From CAIWHR01 sp963811685 (GTDB lineage: Bacteria > Pseudomonadota > Gammaproteobacteria > Burkholderiales > Casimicrobiaceae), in assembly GCA_963811685.1 (NCBI GenBank), contig CAWESK010000006.1:62001-126000 (forward strand): a stretch of 64,000 nucleotides of DNA, read 5' to 3'. Numbering within the stretch: the first letter of the stretch is position 1; every line of letters begins with the position of its first letter. A program made the position numbers and the translations under genes. Under the pieces are notes generated by a model, which saw only the letters and a program-made list of their open reading frames with translations, was not told where the DNA came from and searched no databases. Shown here piece after piece: positions 16,363 to 25,391 of the stretch.

Positions 16363-17952
16363 ATGTTGAACTTCGACTGGGCGATGCCCTACCCTTCCCG
16401 GCGGCAGCCGATCCTCGCCCGCAATGCGGTCGCCACCTCGCAGCCGCTCGCCACCCAGGCGGGCATCGGGATGCTCCAGCGCGGCGGCAATGCCGTCGAC
16501 GCGGCGCTCGCGACCGCGATCGCGCTGACCGTCGTCGAGCCGTGCAGCAACGGCATCGGCAGCGACCTTTTCGCGATCGTCTGGGACGGGCGCGCTCTCG
16601 CAGGTCTCAACGCATCGGGCCGCGCGCCCGCCGCGGTGACGCCGGCCCGCTACGCCGGCCAGAGCGCGATGCCGCAGCGCGGGTGGGAACCGGTCTCCAT
16701 CCCAGGCGCCGTCTCCGGATGGGCCGCGCTGTCGCAACGCTATGGCGCGCTGCCGTTCGCGGACCTGTTCGAGCCCGCCATCCGCTATGCGCGCCACGGG
16801 TACGCGGTGTCGCCGATCGTCGCCGAAAAATGGGCGCTGGCGGCGACGGTGCTGCCGCACGACCTCGGGTTCGCCGAACATTTCATGCCGCGCGGCCGGG
16901 CGCCGCTTCCCGGCGAGACGTTCGCCTGCCCGGCGATGGCGACCTCGCTCGAAAAGATCGCCGCGACGCACGGTAACGCCTTCTATCGCGGCGAGCTGGC
17001 CGCGGCGATGGTCGCCGACGCGAAGCGACACGGTGCGGCGCACGCGCTCGCGGATTTCGCGGACCACGCGCTCGATTGGGTCACGCCGCTCGGGCTCGAC
17101 TACGGCGGCGCGACCGTCCACGAGATTCCGCCCAACGGCCAGGGCATCGCCGCGCAGATCGCACTCGGCATCCTGAAGTCGTTCGACCTGGTCGCGCTCC
17201 CGCCCGATTCGGTCGACAGCCAGCATTTGCAGATCGAGGCGATGAAGCTCGCGTTCGCGGACGTCCATCGCTACGTGAGCGATCCGCGGACGATGGAGGT
17301 CCCCGCTGCGGCATTGCTCGATCCGGCGTATCTCGCCGCGCGCGCCCGCCTCATCGACCCCGTCCGCGCGCAGGATTTCGGACCCGGCAAGCCGCCCGTC
17401 GGCGGCACCGTCTATCTGTGCGCCGCCGACGCGTCCGGGATGATGGTGTCGCTGATCCAGTCGAACTACATGGGGTTCGGCTCCGGCGTGGTCGTGCCCG
17501 GCACCGGCATCAGCCTGCAGAACCGCGGCGCGGGATTCTCGCTCGTCAAGGGCCACCCGAACGAGATCGCCGGCGGCAAGCGGCCGTTTCACACGATCAT
17601 TCCCGGATTCCTCACGCAGGATGGGGCGCCGCTCGGCGCGTTCGGCGTCATGGGCGGGCCGATCCAGCCGCCGGGACATGTGCAGACGCTGGTGCGCCTG
17701 TTGACGTACGGGATGAATCCGCAGGCCGCGCTCGACGCGCCACGATGGAAGGTCAACAGCGGGATGTCGATCGACCTCGAGTCCTCGGCGGCGCCGGAGT
17801 TGCGCGCGGGCCTCGCCGCGCGTGGGCACGAGCTCAAGTCGGTCGCCGATTCCTACATGGACTTCGGCGCCGGCCAGTTCATCGTGCGGCGCGACAACGG
17901 CTACCTCGCGGCGTCGGACCCGCGGCGCGACGGGCAGGCGGCGGGATTCTGA
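16363..17952 (+). CDS. Gamma-glutamyltransferase family protein (YwrD-like)
   Basis: Ntn-hydrolase of the gamma-glutamyltransferase family, 529 residues from ATG at 16363. The N-terminus MLNFDWAMPYPSRRQPILAR and the signatures GNAVDAALATAIALTVVEPC, GIGSDLFAIVWDG, IPGAVSGWAALSQRYG, GAGFSLVKGHPNEIAGGKRP and FGVMGGPIQPPGHVQ fit the YwrD-like branch. The expected self-cleavage point and nucleophile is the Thr in VGGTVYLCAADASG, here preceded by Gly-Gly rather than the more usual Gly-Asp. No signal peptide is seen, unlike periplasmic Ggt, so a cytoplasmic role is inferred. It is in frame with tctA and downstream of it. Confidence 0.85.
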   Translation: MLNFDWAMPYPSRRQPILARNAVATSQPLATQAGIGMLQRGGNAVDAALATAIALTVVEPCSNGIGSDLFAIVWDGRALAGLNASGRAPAAVTPARYAGQSAMPQRGWEPVSIPGAVSGWAALSQRYGALPFADLFEPAIRYARHGYAVSPIVAEKWALAATVLPHDLGFAEHFMPRGRAPLPGETFACPAMATSLEKIAATHGNAFYRGELAAAMVADAKRHGAAHALADFADHALDWVTPLGLDYGGATVHEIPPNGQGIAAQIALGILKSFDLVALPPDSVDSQHLQIEAMKLAFADVHRYVSDPRTMEVPAAALLDPAYLAARARLIDPVRAQDFGPGKPPVGGTVYLCAADASGMMVSLIQSNYMGFGSGVVVPGTGISLQNRGAGFSLVKGHPNEIAGGKRPFHTIIPGFLTQDGAPLGAFGVMGGPIQPPGHVQTLVRLLTYGMNPQAALDAPRWKVNSGMSIDLESSAAPELRAGLAARGHELKSVADSYMDFGAGQFIVRRDNGYLAASDPRRDGQAAGF

Positions 17953-17988
17953 TTCGCCAGCGGGCGTGCCGATCCCGGCTGGTGCTGC

Positions 17989-18618
17989 TCAGCGCGTGCG
18001 TTTCTTGCGAATGCGTTCCTTGTGGACGTGCAGCGGGATCATTTCCTCGAGCTCCATGCGCTGCCGTCCCGGTTCGGGTGCTGCGAGCGGCGGCGTCGCC
18101 TTCATCGTCGCGAGGCAGCGGCGCGTGAGCTCCTGGTAGCTCAACGTCCCGGCGCGCTTCCATTCGAGCTCCTGGTCGGTGAGCTCGCGCACGACCCGCG
18201 CCGGCGTGCCGGCGACCAGCGTGCGCGGCGCCACGACCATCCCCGCCTTCACGAACGCCATCGCGGCGACGATCGCCCATTCGCCGATCACTGCGTTGTC
18301 GTTGACCACCGCGTTCATCCCGACGAGCGCGTTCTTGCGGATCACGCAGCTATGCAGCACCGCGGCGTGCCCGATGTGCCCGTTCTCCTCGACCACGGTG
18401 TCGTTGCCGGGAAACCCGTGCATCACGCAGTGGTCCTGCAGGTTCGCGCCCTTGTGGACCCGGATGCCGCCGAAATCTCCGCGCAGCGACGCAAACGGTC
18501 CGATATAGCAGCCCGCGCCGACGACGACGTCGCCGATCAGCACGGCGGACGGGTGCACGTAGGCAGTCGGATCGACCACCGGCGTTACGCCGTCGATCGA
18601 ATATACGGTCAGCGTCAT
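17989..18618 (-). CDS. Gamma-carbonic-anhydrase-like hexapeptide protein (PaaY/CaiE type)
   Basis: Left-handed beta-helix trimer of the gamma-carbonic anhydrase superfamily, 209 residues. Hexapeptide repeats run from AVLIGDVVVGAGCYIGPFAS through RGDFGGIRVHKGANLQDHCV, NGHIGHAAVLHSCVIRKNAL and VGMNAVVNDNAVIGEWAIVA. The His residues in LQDHCVMHG and IGHAAVLH match the metal ligands. The tail (WKRAGTLSYQELTRRCLATM) is typical of PaaY/CaiE, which in PaaY act as thioesterases; no phenylacetate genes are nearby, so the substrate is open. Its ATG overlaps the purL stop by 4 bases (ATGA), so it is the distal gene of the purL transcript. Confidence 0.88.
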   Translation of the reverse strand: MTLTVYSIDGVTPVVDPTAYVHPSAVLIGDVVVGAGCYIGPFASLRGDFGGIRVHKGANLQDHCVMHGFPGNDTVVEENGHIGHAAVLHSCVIRKNALVGMNAVVNDNAVIGEWAIVAAMAFVKAGMVVAPRTLVAGTPARVVRELTDQELEWKRAGTLSYQELTRRCLATMKATPPLAAPEPGRQRMELEEMIPLHVHKERIRKKRTR

Positions 18619-21600
18619 CGCATTTCTCCGTTTCGAGGCCCGCTCGCTAAGCCGAGCCACGCCCGTGCGTTGCGGAACATCCGCATCCACGGCGAATCCT
18701 CGCCCCATGCCGCAGGATGCCACGACATCTGCACGGTGCGAAATGCCCGCTCGGGGTGTGGCATGAGGATCGTGAAGCGGCCATCGGCCGTCGTGAGCCC
18801 GGTGATGCCGCCGGGCGATCCGTTGGCGTCGTACGGATAGCGTTCGGTCGCGCGTCCGGCATTGTCGACGAAGCGCAACGCGATCAACGCCTGCGCGGCA
18901 TCCCGCTGCGCTTCGTCGCGGAATTCCGCAAAGCCTTCGCCGTGCGCGGTCGCGACGGGAATCCGGCTGCCTTCCATCCCGCGGAAAAAGAGCGACGGCG
19001 AGCGCATCACTTCGAGCAGCACGAAGCGCGCCTCGAACTGCTCCGAGCGGTTGCGGATGAAATGCGGCCAGTGGCCGGCGCCGGGAATGAGCTCGTGCAG
19101 GTTGCTCATCATCTGGCAGCCGTTGCAGACGCCGAGCGCGAAGGTGTCGGCGCGCGCGAAGAAGGCGGCGAACTCGTCGCGCGCCCGCGCATTGAACAGG
19201 ATCGACTTCGCCCATCCTTCGCCTGCCCCCAGCACGTCGCCGTACGAAAACCCGCCGCAGGCCGCGAACCCGCTGAACTCCGACAGCCGCCGGCGCCCGG
19301 AGATGATGTCGCTCATGTGGACGTCGTAGGCGGCGAAGCCCGCGCGGTCGAACGCGGCAGCCATTTCCACCTGGCCGTTGACGCCCTGCTCGCGCAGAAT
19401 CGCGATCGCCGGCCGCGCGCCGCGCGCGATGAACGGCGCCGCGACGTCCTCGGCAGAATCGAACGTCAGCACCGGCGCGAGGCCGGGATCGCCGGCGTCG
19501 AGAATCCGGTCGTATTCCTGGTCGGCGTCGTGCGGGTTGTCGCGCAGCCGCTGCATTGCGTGCGTCGTGGCCGACCACGCGCGATGGAGGTCGATGCGCG
19601 ATTCGTCGAGCACTGCTTGTCCGGCATGACTTATCGAGATGCGGGCATCGGCGGTGGGAACGCCCACCCCGTGCGCCACGAGACCACGCTCGGCAAACCC
19701 TCGCCGCACGACGGCTTCGTCACGTGCGCGGAGCTGGACGACTGCGCCCAGCTCCTCGGCGAACAACGCCGACAGAGGGTCGCACGCGGACGGCAATTCG
19801 ATCGTCAGGCCGCAGCGCGAGGCGAACGCCATCTCGGTCAGCGTCGCGAAGAGCCCGCCGTCGGCAATGTCGTGATACGCGATCAGCGTGCCGTCACGAT
19901 GCAGCGACTGGATCATCTCGAAGAACGTACGCAGATGCGCGGGATCGTCGACATCCGGGCAACGGTCGCCGAGTTGTCCATAGGCCTGCGCCAGCGCCGA
20001 GCCGCCGAGGCGCAGCCGGCCCGCGGAGAGGTCGATCCACAGAAGCGTCGTTGCGCCGACATCGGTTGCGAGCTGCGGCGTGAGCGTTCGGCGGGCGTCC
20101 GGCACCGGCGCAAATGCCGACACGATGAGCGACAGCGGCGCGGTGACCGCCTTGTCGACAACGCCCTCTCGCCAAGTCGTGCGCATCGACATCGAATCCT
20201 TGCCGACCGGAATGCCGATGCCGAGCGCGGGGCAGAGCTCCATCGCGACAGCCCGCACCGTGTCGTAGAGCGCGGCGTCCTCGCCCGGATGCCCGGCGGG
20301 GGCCATCCAGTTGGCCGAGAGCTTTATGTCCGAAAGCTGCGCGATCCCTGCTGCTGCAATGTTGGTGAGCGCCTCGCCCACCGCCATTCGTCCGGAGGCG
20401 GGCGCATCGATCAGTGCCAGCGGTGTCCGCTCGCCGATTGCCATCGCCTCGCCGGCGTAGCCATCGAAGTCCATCAGCGTCACCCCGACGTCGGCGACCG
20501 GCACCTGCCAGGGGCCGACCATCGGATCGCGCGAGCACAGGCCGCCGACGGTGCGATCGCCGATCGTCACGAGGAACGTCTTGTCGGCGACCGAAGGCAC
20601 CTGCAGCACGCGATAGGCGGCTTCCTTGATCGTGATCTGCGCGAGATCGAGCGGCGCCAGTTTTCGCGGCACGTGAACGACGTCGCGCGTCATCCGCGGC
20701 GGCTTGCCGAGCAGCACATCGAGGCCCATGTCGACCGGCACGGTCCCGAATTGCGGATCGGTGATGACGAGACGATCGTCGAGCGTCGCGCGTCCGATGA
20801 CCGCGAACGGACAGCGCTCGCGCTCGCACAGTCCGCGGAAGCGCTCGAGATCGGTGGCCCGGATCGCGAGCACGTAGCGCTCCTGCGCTTCGTTGCACCA
20901 GATCTCGCGCGGCGACATGCCCGGTTCCTCGGAAGGCACCGCGCGCAAGTCGAGACGGGCGCCCGCGCCGCCGCCGTGAACCAATTCCGGGAATGCGTTG
21001 GACAGCCCGCCCGCGCCGACGTCGTGAATCGACAGGATCGGGTTCGCCCCGCCTTGCTGCCAGCAGCGGTCGATCACCTCCTGCGCGCGCCGCTGGATCT
21101 CGGCGTTGCCGCGCTGCACCGAATCGAAATCGAGATCGGCCGTGTTGGCGCCGGTGGCCATCGACGACGCCGCGCCGCCGCCCATCCCGATCAACATGCC
21201 TGGACCGCCCAGCTGGATGAGCAGCGCGCCGTCCGGAAGCGGGTCCTTGTGCGCATGGATCGCCGCGATGTTGCCGACGCCGCCCGCGATCATGATCGGC
21301 TTGTGATAACCGCGAACTTCGCCGGCCACCTGCTGCTCGAACGTGCGGAAGTAGCCGAGAAGATTCGGGCGCCCGAATTCGTTGTTGAACGACGCGCCGC
21401 CGATCGGACCCTCGAGCATGATCTGCAACGCCGAGGCGATGCGATCCGGCTTGCCGTAGGCCATTTCCCACGGCTGCGGCAATGACGGCACGCGCAGATC
21501 GGAGACCGTGAATCCGGTGAGGCCGGCCTTCGGCTTTGCTCCGATCCCGGTCGCGCCCTCGTCGCGGATCTCGCCGCCGGAACCGGTTGCCGCCCCCGGA

Positions 21601-22529
21601 AACGGGGCGATCGCCGTCGGATGATTGTGCGTCTCCACTTTCATCAGGATGTGCGTGGGCTCCGCGTGCGCCGCATAGCGGCCGTCTGCGCCCGGATAGA
21701 ACCGCTGCACCGTAGCGCCTTCGATCACCGACGAGTTGTCGGCATACGCGACGACCGTTCCCCGCGGGGATGTCGCGTGCGTGTGACGGATCATCGCAAA
21801 CAGGCTCTTGTCCTGGCGCACGCCATCGACAATCCAGTCGGCGTTGAAGATCTTGTGCCGGCAGTGCTCGGAATTCGCCTGCGCGAACATCATGAGCTCC
21901 ACGTCGGTCGGATCGCGTCCGGCGCGGCGGAAGTTCGCGTCGAGGTAGTCGATTTCGTCGGGCGCGAGCGCGAGGCCGAGCTCGCCGTTGGCGCGCTCGA
22001 TCGCCCTGCGGCCTTCGCCAAGGAGAGGTATCGTGGTCATCGGTCGCGGCGCGACGTGGGCGAACAGGACACGGGCGTCATCGAGCAATTCCAGCACCGC
22101 TTCGGTCATCCGATCGTGCAGGAGCGGCAGCAGCGCGCCGCGAGTGGCGGCGTCGAGTCTTCCGTCTTGCGCCCTGATGCGGTACCCGATCCCCCGTTCG
22201 ATGCGGCGGATCGCGTCGAGCCCGCAATTGCGGGCGATGTCGGTCGCCTTCGATGACCACGGCGAAATCGTTCCCGGGCGCGGGACCACCAGCATCAGTT
22301 CGCCGTCATCGGCCTCCGCTTCGTCGTGCGGTCCGTAGGTCAGCAGTCGCTCGAGAATCGCGCGTTCGCCGGGCGTCAGCTCGCGCTCGGTCTCGACGAA
22401 ATGCCAGAACGTGGCAGCGATGCCGATGATCGGGTGCCCGGAGTGGGCGGCCGCGAGCGCGGCGTGGAGCTTCCTGATGCGAAACGGCGAGAGCGCGTGG
22501 CGCCCGCGCAGCGTGAGAAGGTGCAGCAT
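18615..22529 (-). CDS. purL: Phosphoribosylformylglycinamidine synthase PurL (large, single-chain)
   Basis: Catalyses ATP- and glutamine-dependent conversion of FGAR to FGAM, step 4 of purine synthesis. The roughly 1,304-residue chain has the proteobacterial layout: N-terminal PurS-like domain, linker, two AIR-synthase-like halves (KVETHNHPTAIAPFPGAATG, GGEIRDEGATG, ISIHDVGAGGLSNAFPELVH, ISAHW-type loop NWMAPAGHPGEDAALYDTV) and a C-terminal class I glutamine amidotransferase with catalytic Cys in ALGVCNGCQMMSNL and His/Glu in LMPHPERAF. The frame is intact throughout. The ATG at 22529 or a GTG at 22538 could be the start; I prefer ATG because the family usually begins a few residues before the first strand. 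Confidence 0.95.
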   Translation of the reverse strand: MLHLLTLRGRHALSPFRIRKLHAALAAAHSGHPIIGIAATFWHFVETERELTPGERAILERLLTYGPHDEAEADDGELMLVVPRPGTISPWSSKATDIARNCGLDAIRRIERGIGYRIRAQDGRLDAATRGALLPLLHDRMTEAVLELLDDARVLFAHVAPRPMTTIPLLGEGRRAIERANGELGLALAPDEIDYLDANFRRAGRDPTDVELMMFAQANSEHCRHKIFNADWIVDGVRQDKSLFAMIRHTHATSPRGTVVAYADNSSVIEGATVQRFYPGADGRYAAHAEPTHILMKVETHNHPTAIAPFPGAATGSGGEIRDEGATGIGAKPKAGLTGFTVSDLRVPSLPQPWEMAYGKPDRIASALQIMLEGPIGGASFNNEFGRPNLLGYFRTFEQQVAGEVRGYHKPIMIAGGVGNIAAIHAHKDPLPDGALLIQLGGPGMLIGMGGGAASSMATGANTADLDFDSVQRGNAEIQRRAQEVIDRCWQQGGANPILSIHDVGAGGLSNAFPELVHGGGAGARLDLRAVPSEEPGMSPREIWCNEAQERYVLAIRATDLERFRGLCERERCPFAVIGRATLDDRLVITDPQFGTVPVDMGLDVLLGKPPRMTRDVVHVPRKLAPLDLAQITIKEAAYRVLQVPSVADKTFLVTIGDRTVGGLCSRDPMVGPWQVPVADVGVTLMDFDGYAGEAMAIGERTPLALIDAPASGRMAVGEALTNIAAAGIAQLSDIKLSANWMAPAGHPGEDAALYDTVRAVAMELCPALGIGIPVGKDSMSMRTTWREGVVDKAVTAPLSLIVSAFAPVPDARRTLTPQLATDVGATTLLWIDLSAGRLRLGGSALAQAYGQLGDRCPDVDDPAHLRTFFEMIQSLHRDGTLIAYHDIADGGLFATLTEMAFASRCGLTIELPSACDPLSALFAEELGAVVQLRARDEAVVRRGFAERGLVAHGVGVPTADARISISHAGQAVLDESRIDLHRAWSATTHAMQRLRDNPHDADQEYDRILDAGDPGLAPVLTFDSAEDVAAPFIARGARPAIAILREQGVNGQVEMAAAFDRAGFAAYDVHMSDIISGRRRLSEFSGFAACGGFSYGDVLGAGEGWAKSILFNARARDEFAAFFARADTFALGVCNGCQMMSNLHELIPGAGHWPHFIRNRSEQFEARFVLLEVMRSPSLFFRGMEGSRIPVATAHGEGFAEFRDEAQRDAAQALIALRFVDNAGRATERYPYDANGSPGGITGLTTADGRFTILMPHPERAFRTVQMSWHPAAWGEDSPWMRMFRNARAWLGLASGPRNGEMR

Positions 22530-22555
22530 GCCCGGCACGGGGGTCGGAAAGCGCG

Positions 22556-22561
22556 ATTATA
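22556..22561 (-). promoter_or_regulatory. -10 box TATAAT upstream of purL
   Basis: On the minus strand a perfect TATAAT lies 26 bases before the preferred purL ATG. No clear -35 was found and no PurR-type operator was recognised. Confidence 0.5.
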
Positions 22562-22645
22562 CGCGGGGAGCACGTCGACGATGTGGTGACGACGCTTCCG
22601 CGCTCTTTCCGGACGGTACCCCAGCCAGTTGCGCGTGTGTCTCGT

Positions 22646-22880
22646 CTAGTTGGGCGGATTCGACGTAAGCGTCCCGTTGATGTCGGGCGCGCCGCGCCCG
22701 GTCAGCGTGTTGTTGGTGGACGAGCGCAGGATCGACCCATTGCTCTGGTCAAAATCGGCCCCCCTAGCGCGTCGGATTGTTGACACCCGAGGTCGACACG
22801 AACGTGCGTTGCGCGGCGTCAGACACGAGCGGCGTGACGAGAAGACCGACGGCGGCGATGATGCAATGACGTGCAAGCAT
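22646..22880 (-). pseudogene. Remnant of a secreted right-handed beta-helix-type protein
   Basis: An ATG at 22880 with a GGAG ribosome binding site starts a signal peptide (ARHCIIAAVGLLVTPLVSDA) followed by the segment AQRTFVSTSGVNNPT, which resembles the mature N-terminus of secreted parallel-beta-helix proteins common in betaproteobacteria. The frame then hits TAG. One base away it continues with GADFDQSNGSILRSSTNNTL, TGRGAPDINGTLTSNPPN and a stop at 22646-22648, which resembles the C-terminus of the same family. The several hundred residues of helix repeats expected between them are absent. I read it as an internal-deletion remnant with, in addition, one frame break. Confidence 0.5.
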
Positions 22881-22912
22881 GAGAACTCCGTTGTTGACGC
22901 GATGGGCTTAGC

Positions 22913-23761
22913 TCAGGAGAAGCGGAGCCAGATGATCGCGACGGCAATCGCCAGCATCACCGACGCGATCGCGAGTGCTGCCTTGCCGCCCTTGTCCATC
23001 GCCGCCAAGTGCGCGGCTTGCGGCGTCGTCGACAGGATGAACGGCGGGCCGGCGGACGCGCGCCGAATCGACGCCTTCGTCCCCGCCGCGGCCTGGATCT
23101 TCCTTTCGGCTTCGGCGTCCTCGTCGTCCTCTTCGGCGGCCCCGCCCGTCTTGTCGACGCCGGTGAGGCCCGTCGCGAACGTGCCGAGAACGAGCAGCGG
23201 GTTACCCGCGTAGATCCGCTCCTCGTGGTAACGATACTTGGTGTCGTCGCCGCTCAGCATCTCCACCGACGGTCGCGGCGACTCTCCGGGTCCCACTTTC
23301 GGCGGATGAGTGTCGGTCGGCTCCCGCGTCGCGCCGTACCACATGCTGCGATCGGTCGGCGTCACGTCCGCATCGTCGGGATACACGACGCATGATCCGG
23401 TGGCATCGCGGACGACGAAGGGCGTGCTGCTCGTGGTGTCGGAGAGCTCCTTCCAGTGTCGGCTGCCCTTAGCGGCTTGCCGCGCGGCAACCGACTCCTC
23501 CACTTTCGCGTGGAACCAGACACATGGCGATTTCGTGAGCGGCGACGTCAAGGGCTTGTCCCCGATCGCCTCGATCGTGCCCTCGAACTTGCGGTAGCCG
23601 TCGTCGGCCATCGCGATGTTGGCGCTCGGCGTCGCCTTGATGAGTGCCGCCTGCCGTCGCGCGCGCTGGCCGGCGTACACGGCGATTCCCGCCATCGCGA
23701 GCGGAACCGCCACCATCAGGACGAACGCCAGCAACGATGCCGACCGGATCATCGAGCCCAT
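22913..23761 (-). CDS. GIDE-domain membrane protein (MULAN-like architecture, no RING)
   Basis: A 282-residue protein with a membrane helix at each end (MIRSASLLAFVLMVAVPLAM and AALAIASVMLAIAVAIIWLR). The region between matches the GIDE domain, first described in the mitochondrial E3 ligase MULAN: FEGTIEAIGDKPLTSPLTKS, PCVWFHAKVEE, HWKELSDTTSSTPFVVRDAT, GSCVVYPDDADV, then YRYHEERIYAGNPLLVLGTF. Bacterial members lack the RING finger and have no proven function; ubiquitin ligation is not expected. It stands alone, convergent with nothing and 68 bases upstream of the guaC stop. Confidence 0.75.
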   Translation of the reverse strand: MGSMIRSASLLAFVLMVAVPLAMAGIAVYAGQRARRQAALIKATPSANIAMADDGYRKFEGTIEAIGDKPLTSPLTKSPCVWFHAKVEESVAARQAAKGSRHWKELSDTTSSTPFVVRDATGSCVVYPDDADVTPTDRSMWYGATREPTDTHPPKVGPGESPRPSVEMLSGDDTKYRYHEERIYAGNPLLVLGTFATGLTGVDKTGGAAEEDDEDAEAERKIQAAAGTKASIRRASAGPPFILSTTPQAAHLAAMDKGGKAALAIASVMLAIAVAIIWLRFS

Positions 23762-23829
23762 GCGCCCTCCCAGATGACGCCGTGCTCAATTTCGCAAACG
23801 TCCGAAATCGAGCACGGCCTTCCTTTCTT

Positions 23830-24882
23830 CTAGCTCTTGCCGAACACCTCGTTCGACTGTTGCGTCACGCGGATGAACGTCGTCCGTTTCGACAATTCGC
23901 GCAGGCGCCGGGCACCGACGTACGTGCAGGCCGAGCGCACGCCACCGAGAATTTCCTCCACCGTGCCGCTGACCGGTCCGCGATACGGGACCAGCACTTC
24001 CTTGCCCTCGGCGGCGCGGTACTTCGCGACGCCGCCCGCGTACTTGTCCATCGCAAGCCGGCTGCTCATCCCGTAGAAGCGCTTGTATTGCTTCCCTTCG
24101 CGCTCCACGACGTCGCCGCCCGATTCGTCGTGGCCGGCGAACATGCCGCCCAGCATCACGAAATCCGCGCCGCCGCCGAACGCTTTGGCGACATCGCCCG
24201 GCGTCGCGCAGCCGCCGTCGGCGCAGATGTGGCCCTCGAGGCCATGCGCCGCGTCCGCGCATTCGATGATCGCCGACAGCTGCGGATAGCCCACACCGGT
24301 GATCCGACGCGTCGTGCAGACCGACCCCGGCCCGATGCCGACCTTGACGATGTCGGCGCCCGACAGGATCAGCTCCTCGGTCATCTCGCCGGTGACCACA
24401 TTGCCGGCCATGATCACGAGATGCGGATAGCGGGCGCGGATCTTGGCCACGAAGCGGGTGAAGCCTTCGGTATAGCCGTTGGCGACGTCGATGCAGACGT
24501 AGCGGATCGCCGAGTCGGCACCCTCCCCCGCAGCGTCCATCACGCGATGCAGCTTGTCCTCGTCCTGCTTCGCGATGCCGAGCGAATAGAAGGCCGCGCT
24601 CTTGCGCTCGAGCGCCCGGAAAAAGGCTACATACTCGTCGATCTCACAGTACTTTTGCAGCGCGACCGACATCCGGTAGCCGTCGAGCGCCTTCGCCATC
24701 GCGAACGTTCCGGTCGTATCCATGTTCGACGCGACAATCGGAATGCCGGCGTACTCGGTGCCGGTGTGACGAAAGCGGTACTCGCGCGAGATGTCGACGT
24801 CCGAGCGCGTCGTCAACGTCGAGCGCTTCGGGCGGATCAGCACATCCTTGAAATCGAGCTTGACGTCGTTTTCGATGCGCAT
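23830..24882 (-). CDS. guaC: GMP reductase
   Basis: Reductive deamination of GMP to IMP with NADPH, linking guanine and adenine pools. The 350-residue TIM-barrel protein matches the E. coli GuaC type: DFKDVLIRPKRSTL at the N-terminus, IVASNMDTTGTFAMAKAL, the catalytic loop GIGPGSVCTTRRITGVGYPQ with the active-site Cys, ADGGCATPGDVAKAFGGGAD, and FYGMSSRLAMDKY. The Bateman (CBS) insert of IMP dehydrogenase is absent, which separates GuaC from GuaB. The ATG at 24882 is preferred over a longer frame extending into the upstream gene. The gene starts 12 bases after the next leftward gene ends. Confidence 0.93.
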   Translation of the reverse strand: MRIENDVKLDFKDVLIRPKRSTLTTRSDVDISREYRFRHTGTEYAGIPIVASNMDTTGTFAMAKALDGYRMSVALQKYCEIDEYVAFFRALERKSAAFYSLGIAKQDEDKLHRVMDAAGEGADSAIRYVCIDVANGYTEGFTRFVAKIRARYPHLVIMAGNVVTGEMTEELILSGADIVKVGIGPGSVCTTRRITGVGYPQLSAIIECADAAHGLEGHICADGGCATPGDVAKAFGGGADFVMLGGMFAGHDESGGDVVEREGKQYKRFYGMSSRLAMDKYAGGVAKYRAAEGKEVLVPYRGPVSGTVEEILGGVRSACTYVGARRLRELSKRTTFIRVTQQSNEVFGKS

Positions 24883-24893
24883 GACCGGGCGTC

Positions 24894-25337
24894 TCAGTAG
24901 CCGTGGTAACGCAGTCCGGCGCTGCCCTTCACTCCGGTCGCGTCGTCGACGAGCATCGGATTGATGTGCGCCACCAGAAACCACGTGACCGTGAATTCGA
25001 GGCTCGCGTAGCGCGTCTGCCCGCTCGCGAGGTCGACGTTGAACTTGCGGTCCGGCTCGCTGACGGTCGAGACTTCGTACGTGCCGGGCTTGCGATCCAC
25101 ACAGAACCACTCATTCGGATACGCCTTGCCGACGATCTGGCCCGCAACCGTCACGTCGGGTTGCACCGACAGCGCATGCCACGTCTCGCGGTAGAAGCAG
25201 AGGCGCGCATCGCCCGACGCGAGCGGCGGTGGCCCGGCGGCCGCCGCGGTATCGGAGTCAGCGCCGATCGCGCACGGCGCGAAGCATGCCGTCGCCGCCA
25301 CCGACGCCATCGCGGTCCATCGCATTGCCCTTTGCAT
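24894..25337 (-). CDS. DUF2846-like secreted protein
   Basis: Small exported protein (about 147 residues from ATG at 25337, which follows GGGAA; an ATG at 25376 is also possible). A signal sequence (MQRAMRWTAMASVAATACFA) precedes a beta-rich domain: ARLCFYRETWHALSVQPDVT, VAGQIVGKAYPNEWFCVDRK, PGTYEVSTVSE, then ASLEFTVTWFLVAHINPMLV. The pattern of a presented ligand-free 'structure-name-gift' strand followed by PGxYxV resembles DUF2846 lipoprotein-like domains. A Cys in ATAC could be a lipid site but the lipobox is weak. Function unknown. Confidence 0.6.
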   Translation of the reverse strand: MQRAMRWTAMASVAATACFAPCAIGADSDTAAAAGPPPLASGDARLCFYRETWHALSVQPDVTVAGQIVGKAYPNEWFCVDRKPGTYEVSTVSEPDRKFNVDLASGQTRYASLEFTVTWFLVAHINPMLVDDATGVKGSAGLRYHGY

Positions 25338-25391
25338 CGTTCCCAGTCCGTCCGATCTGCTGAACACGTCGCTCATCTTACCCGATGCATC

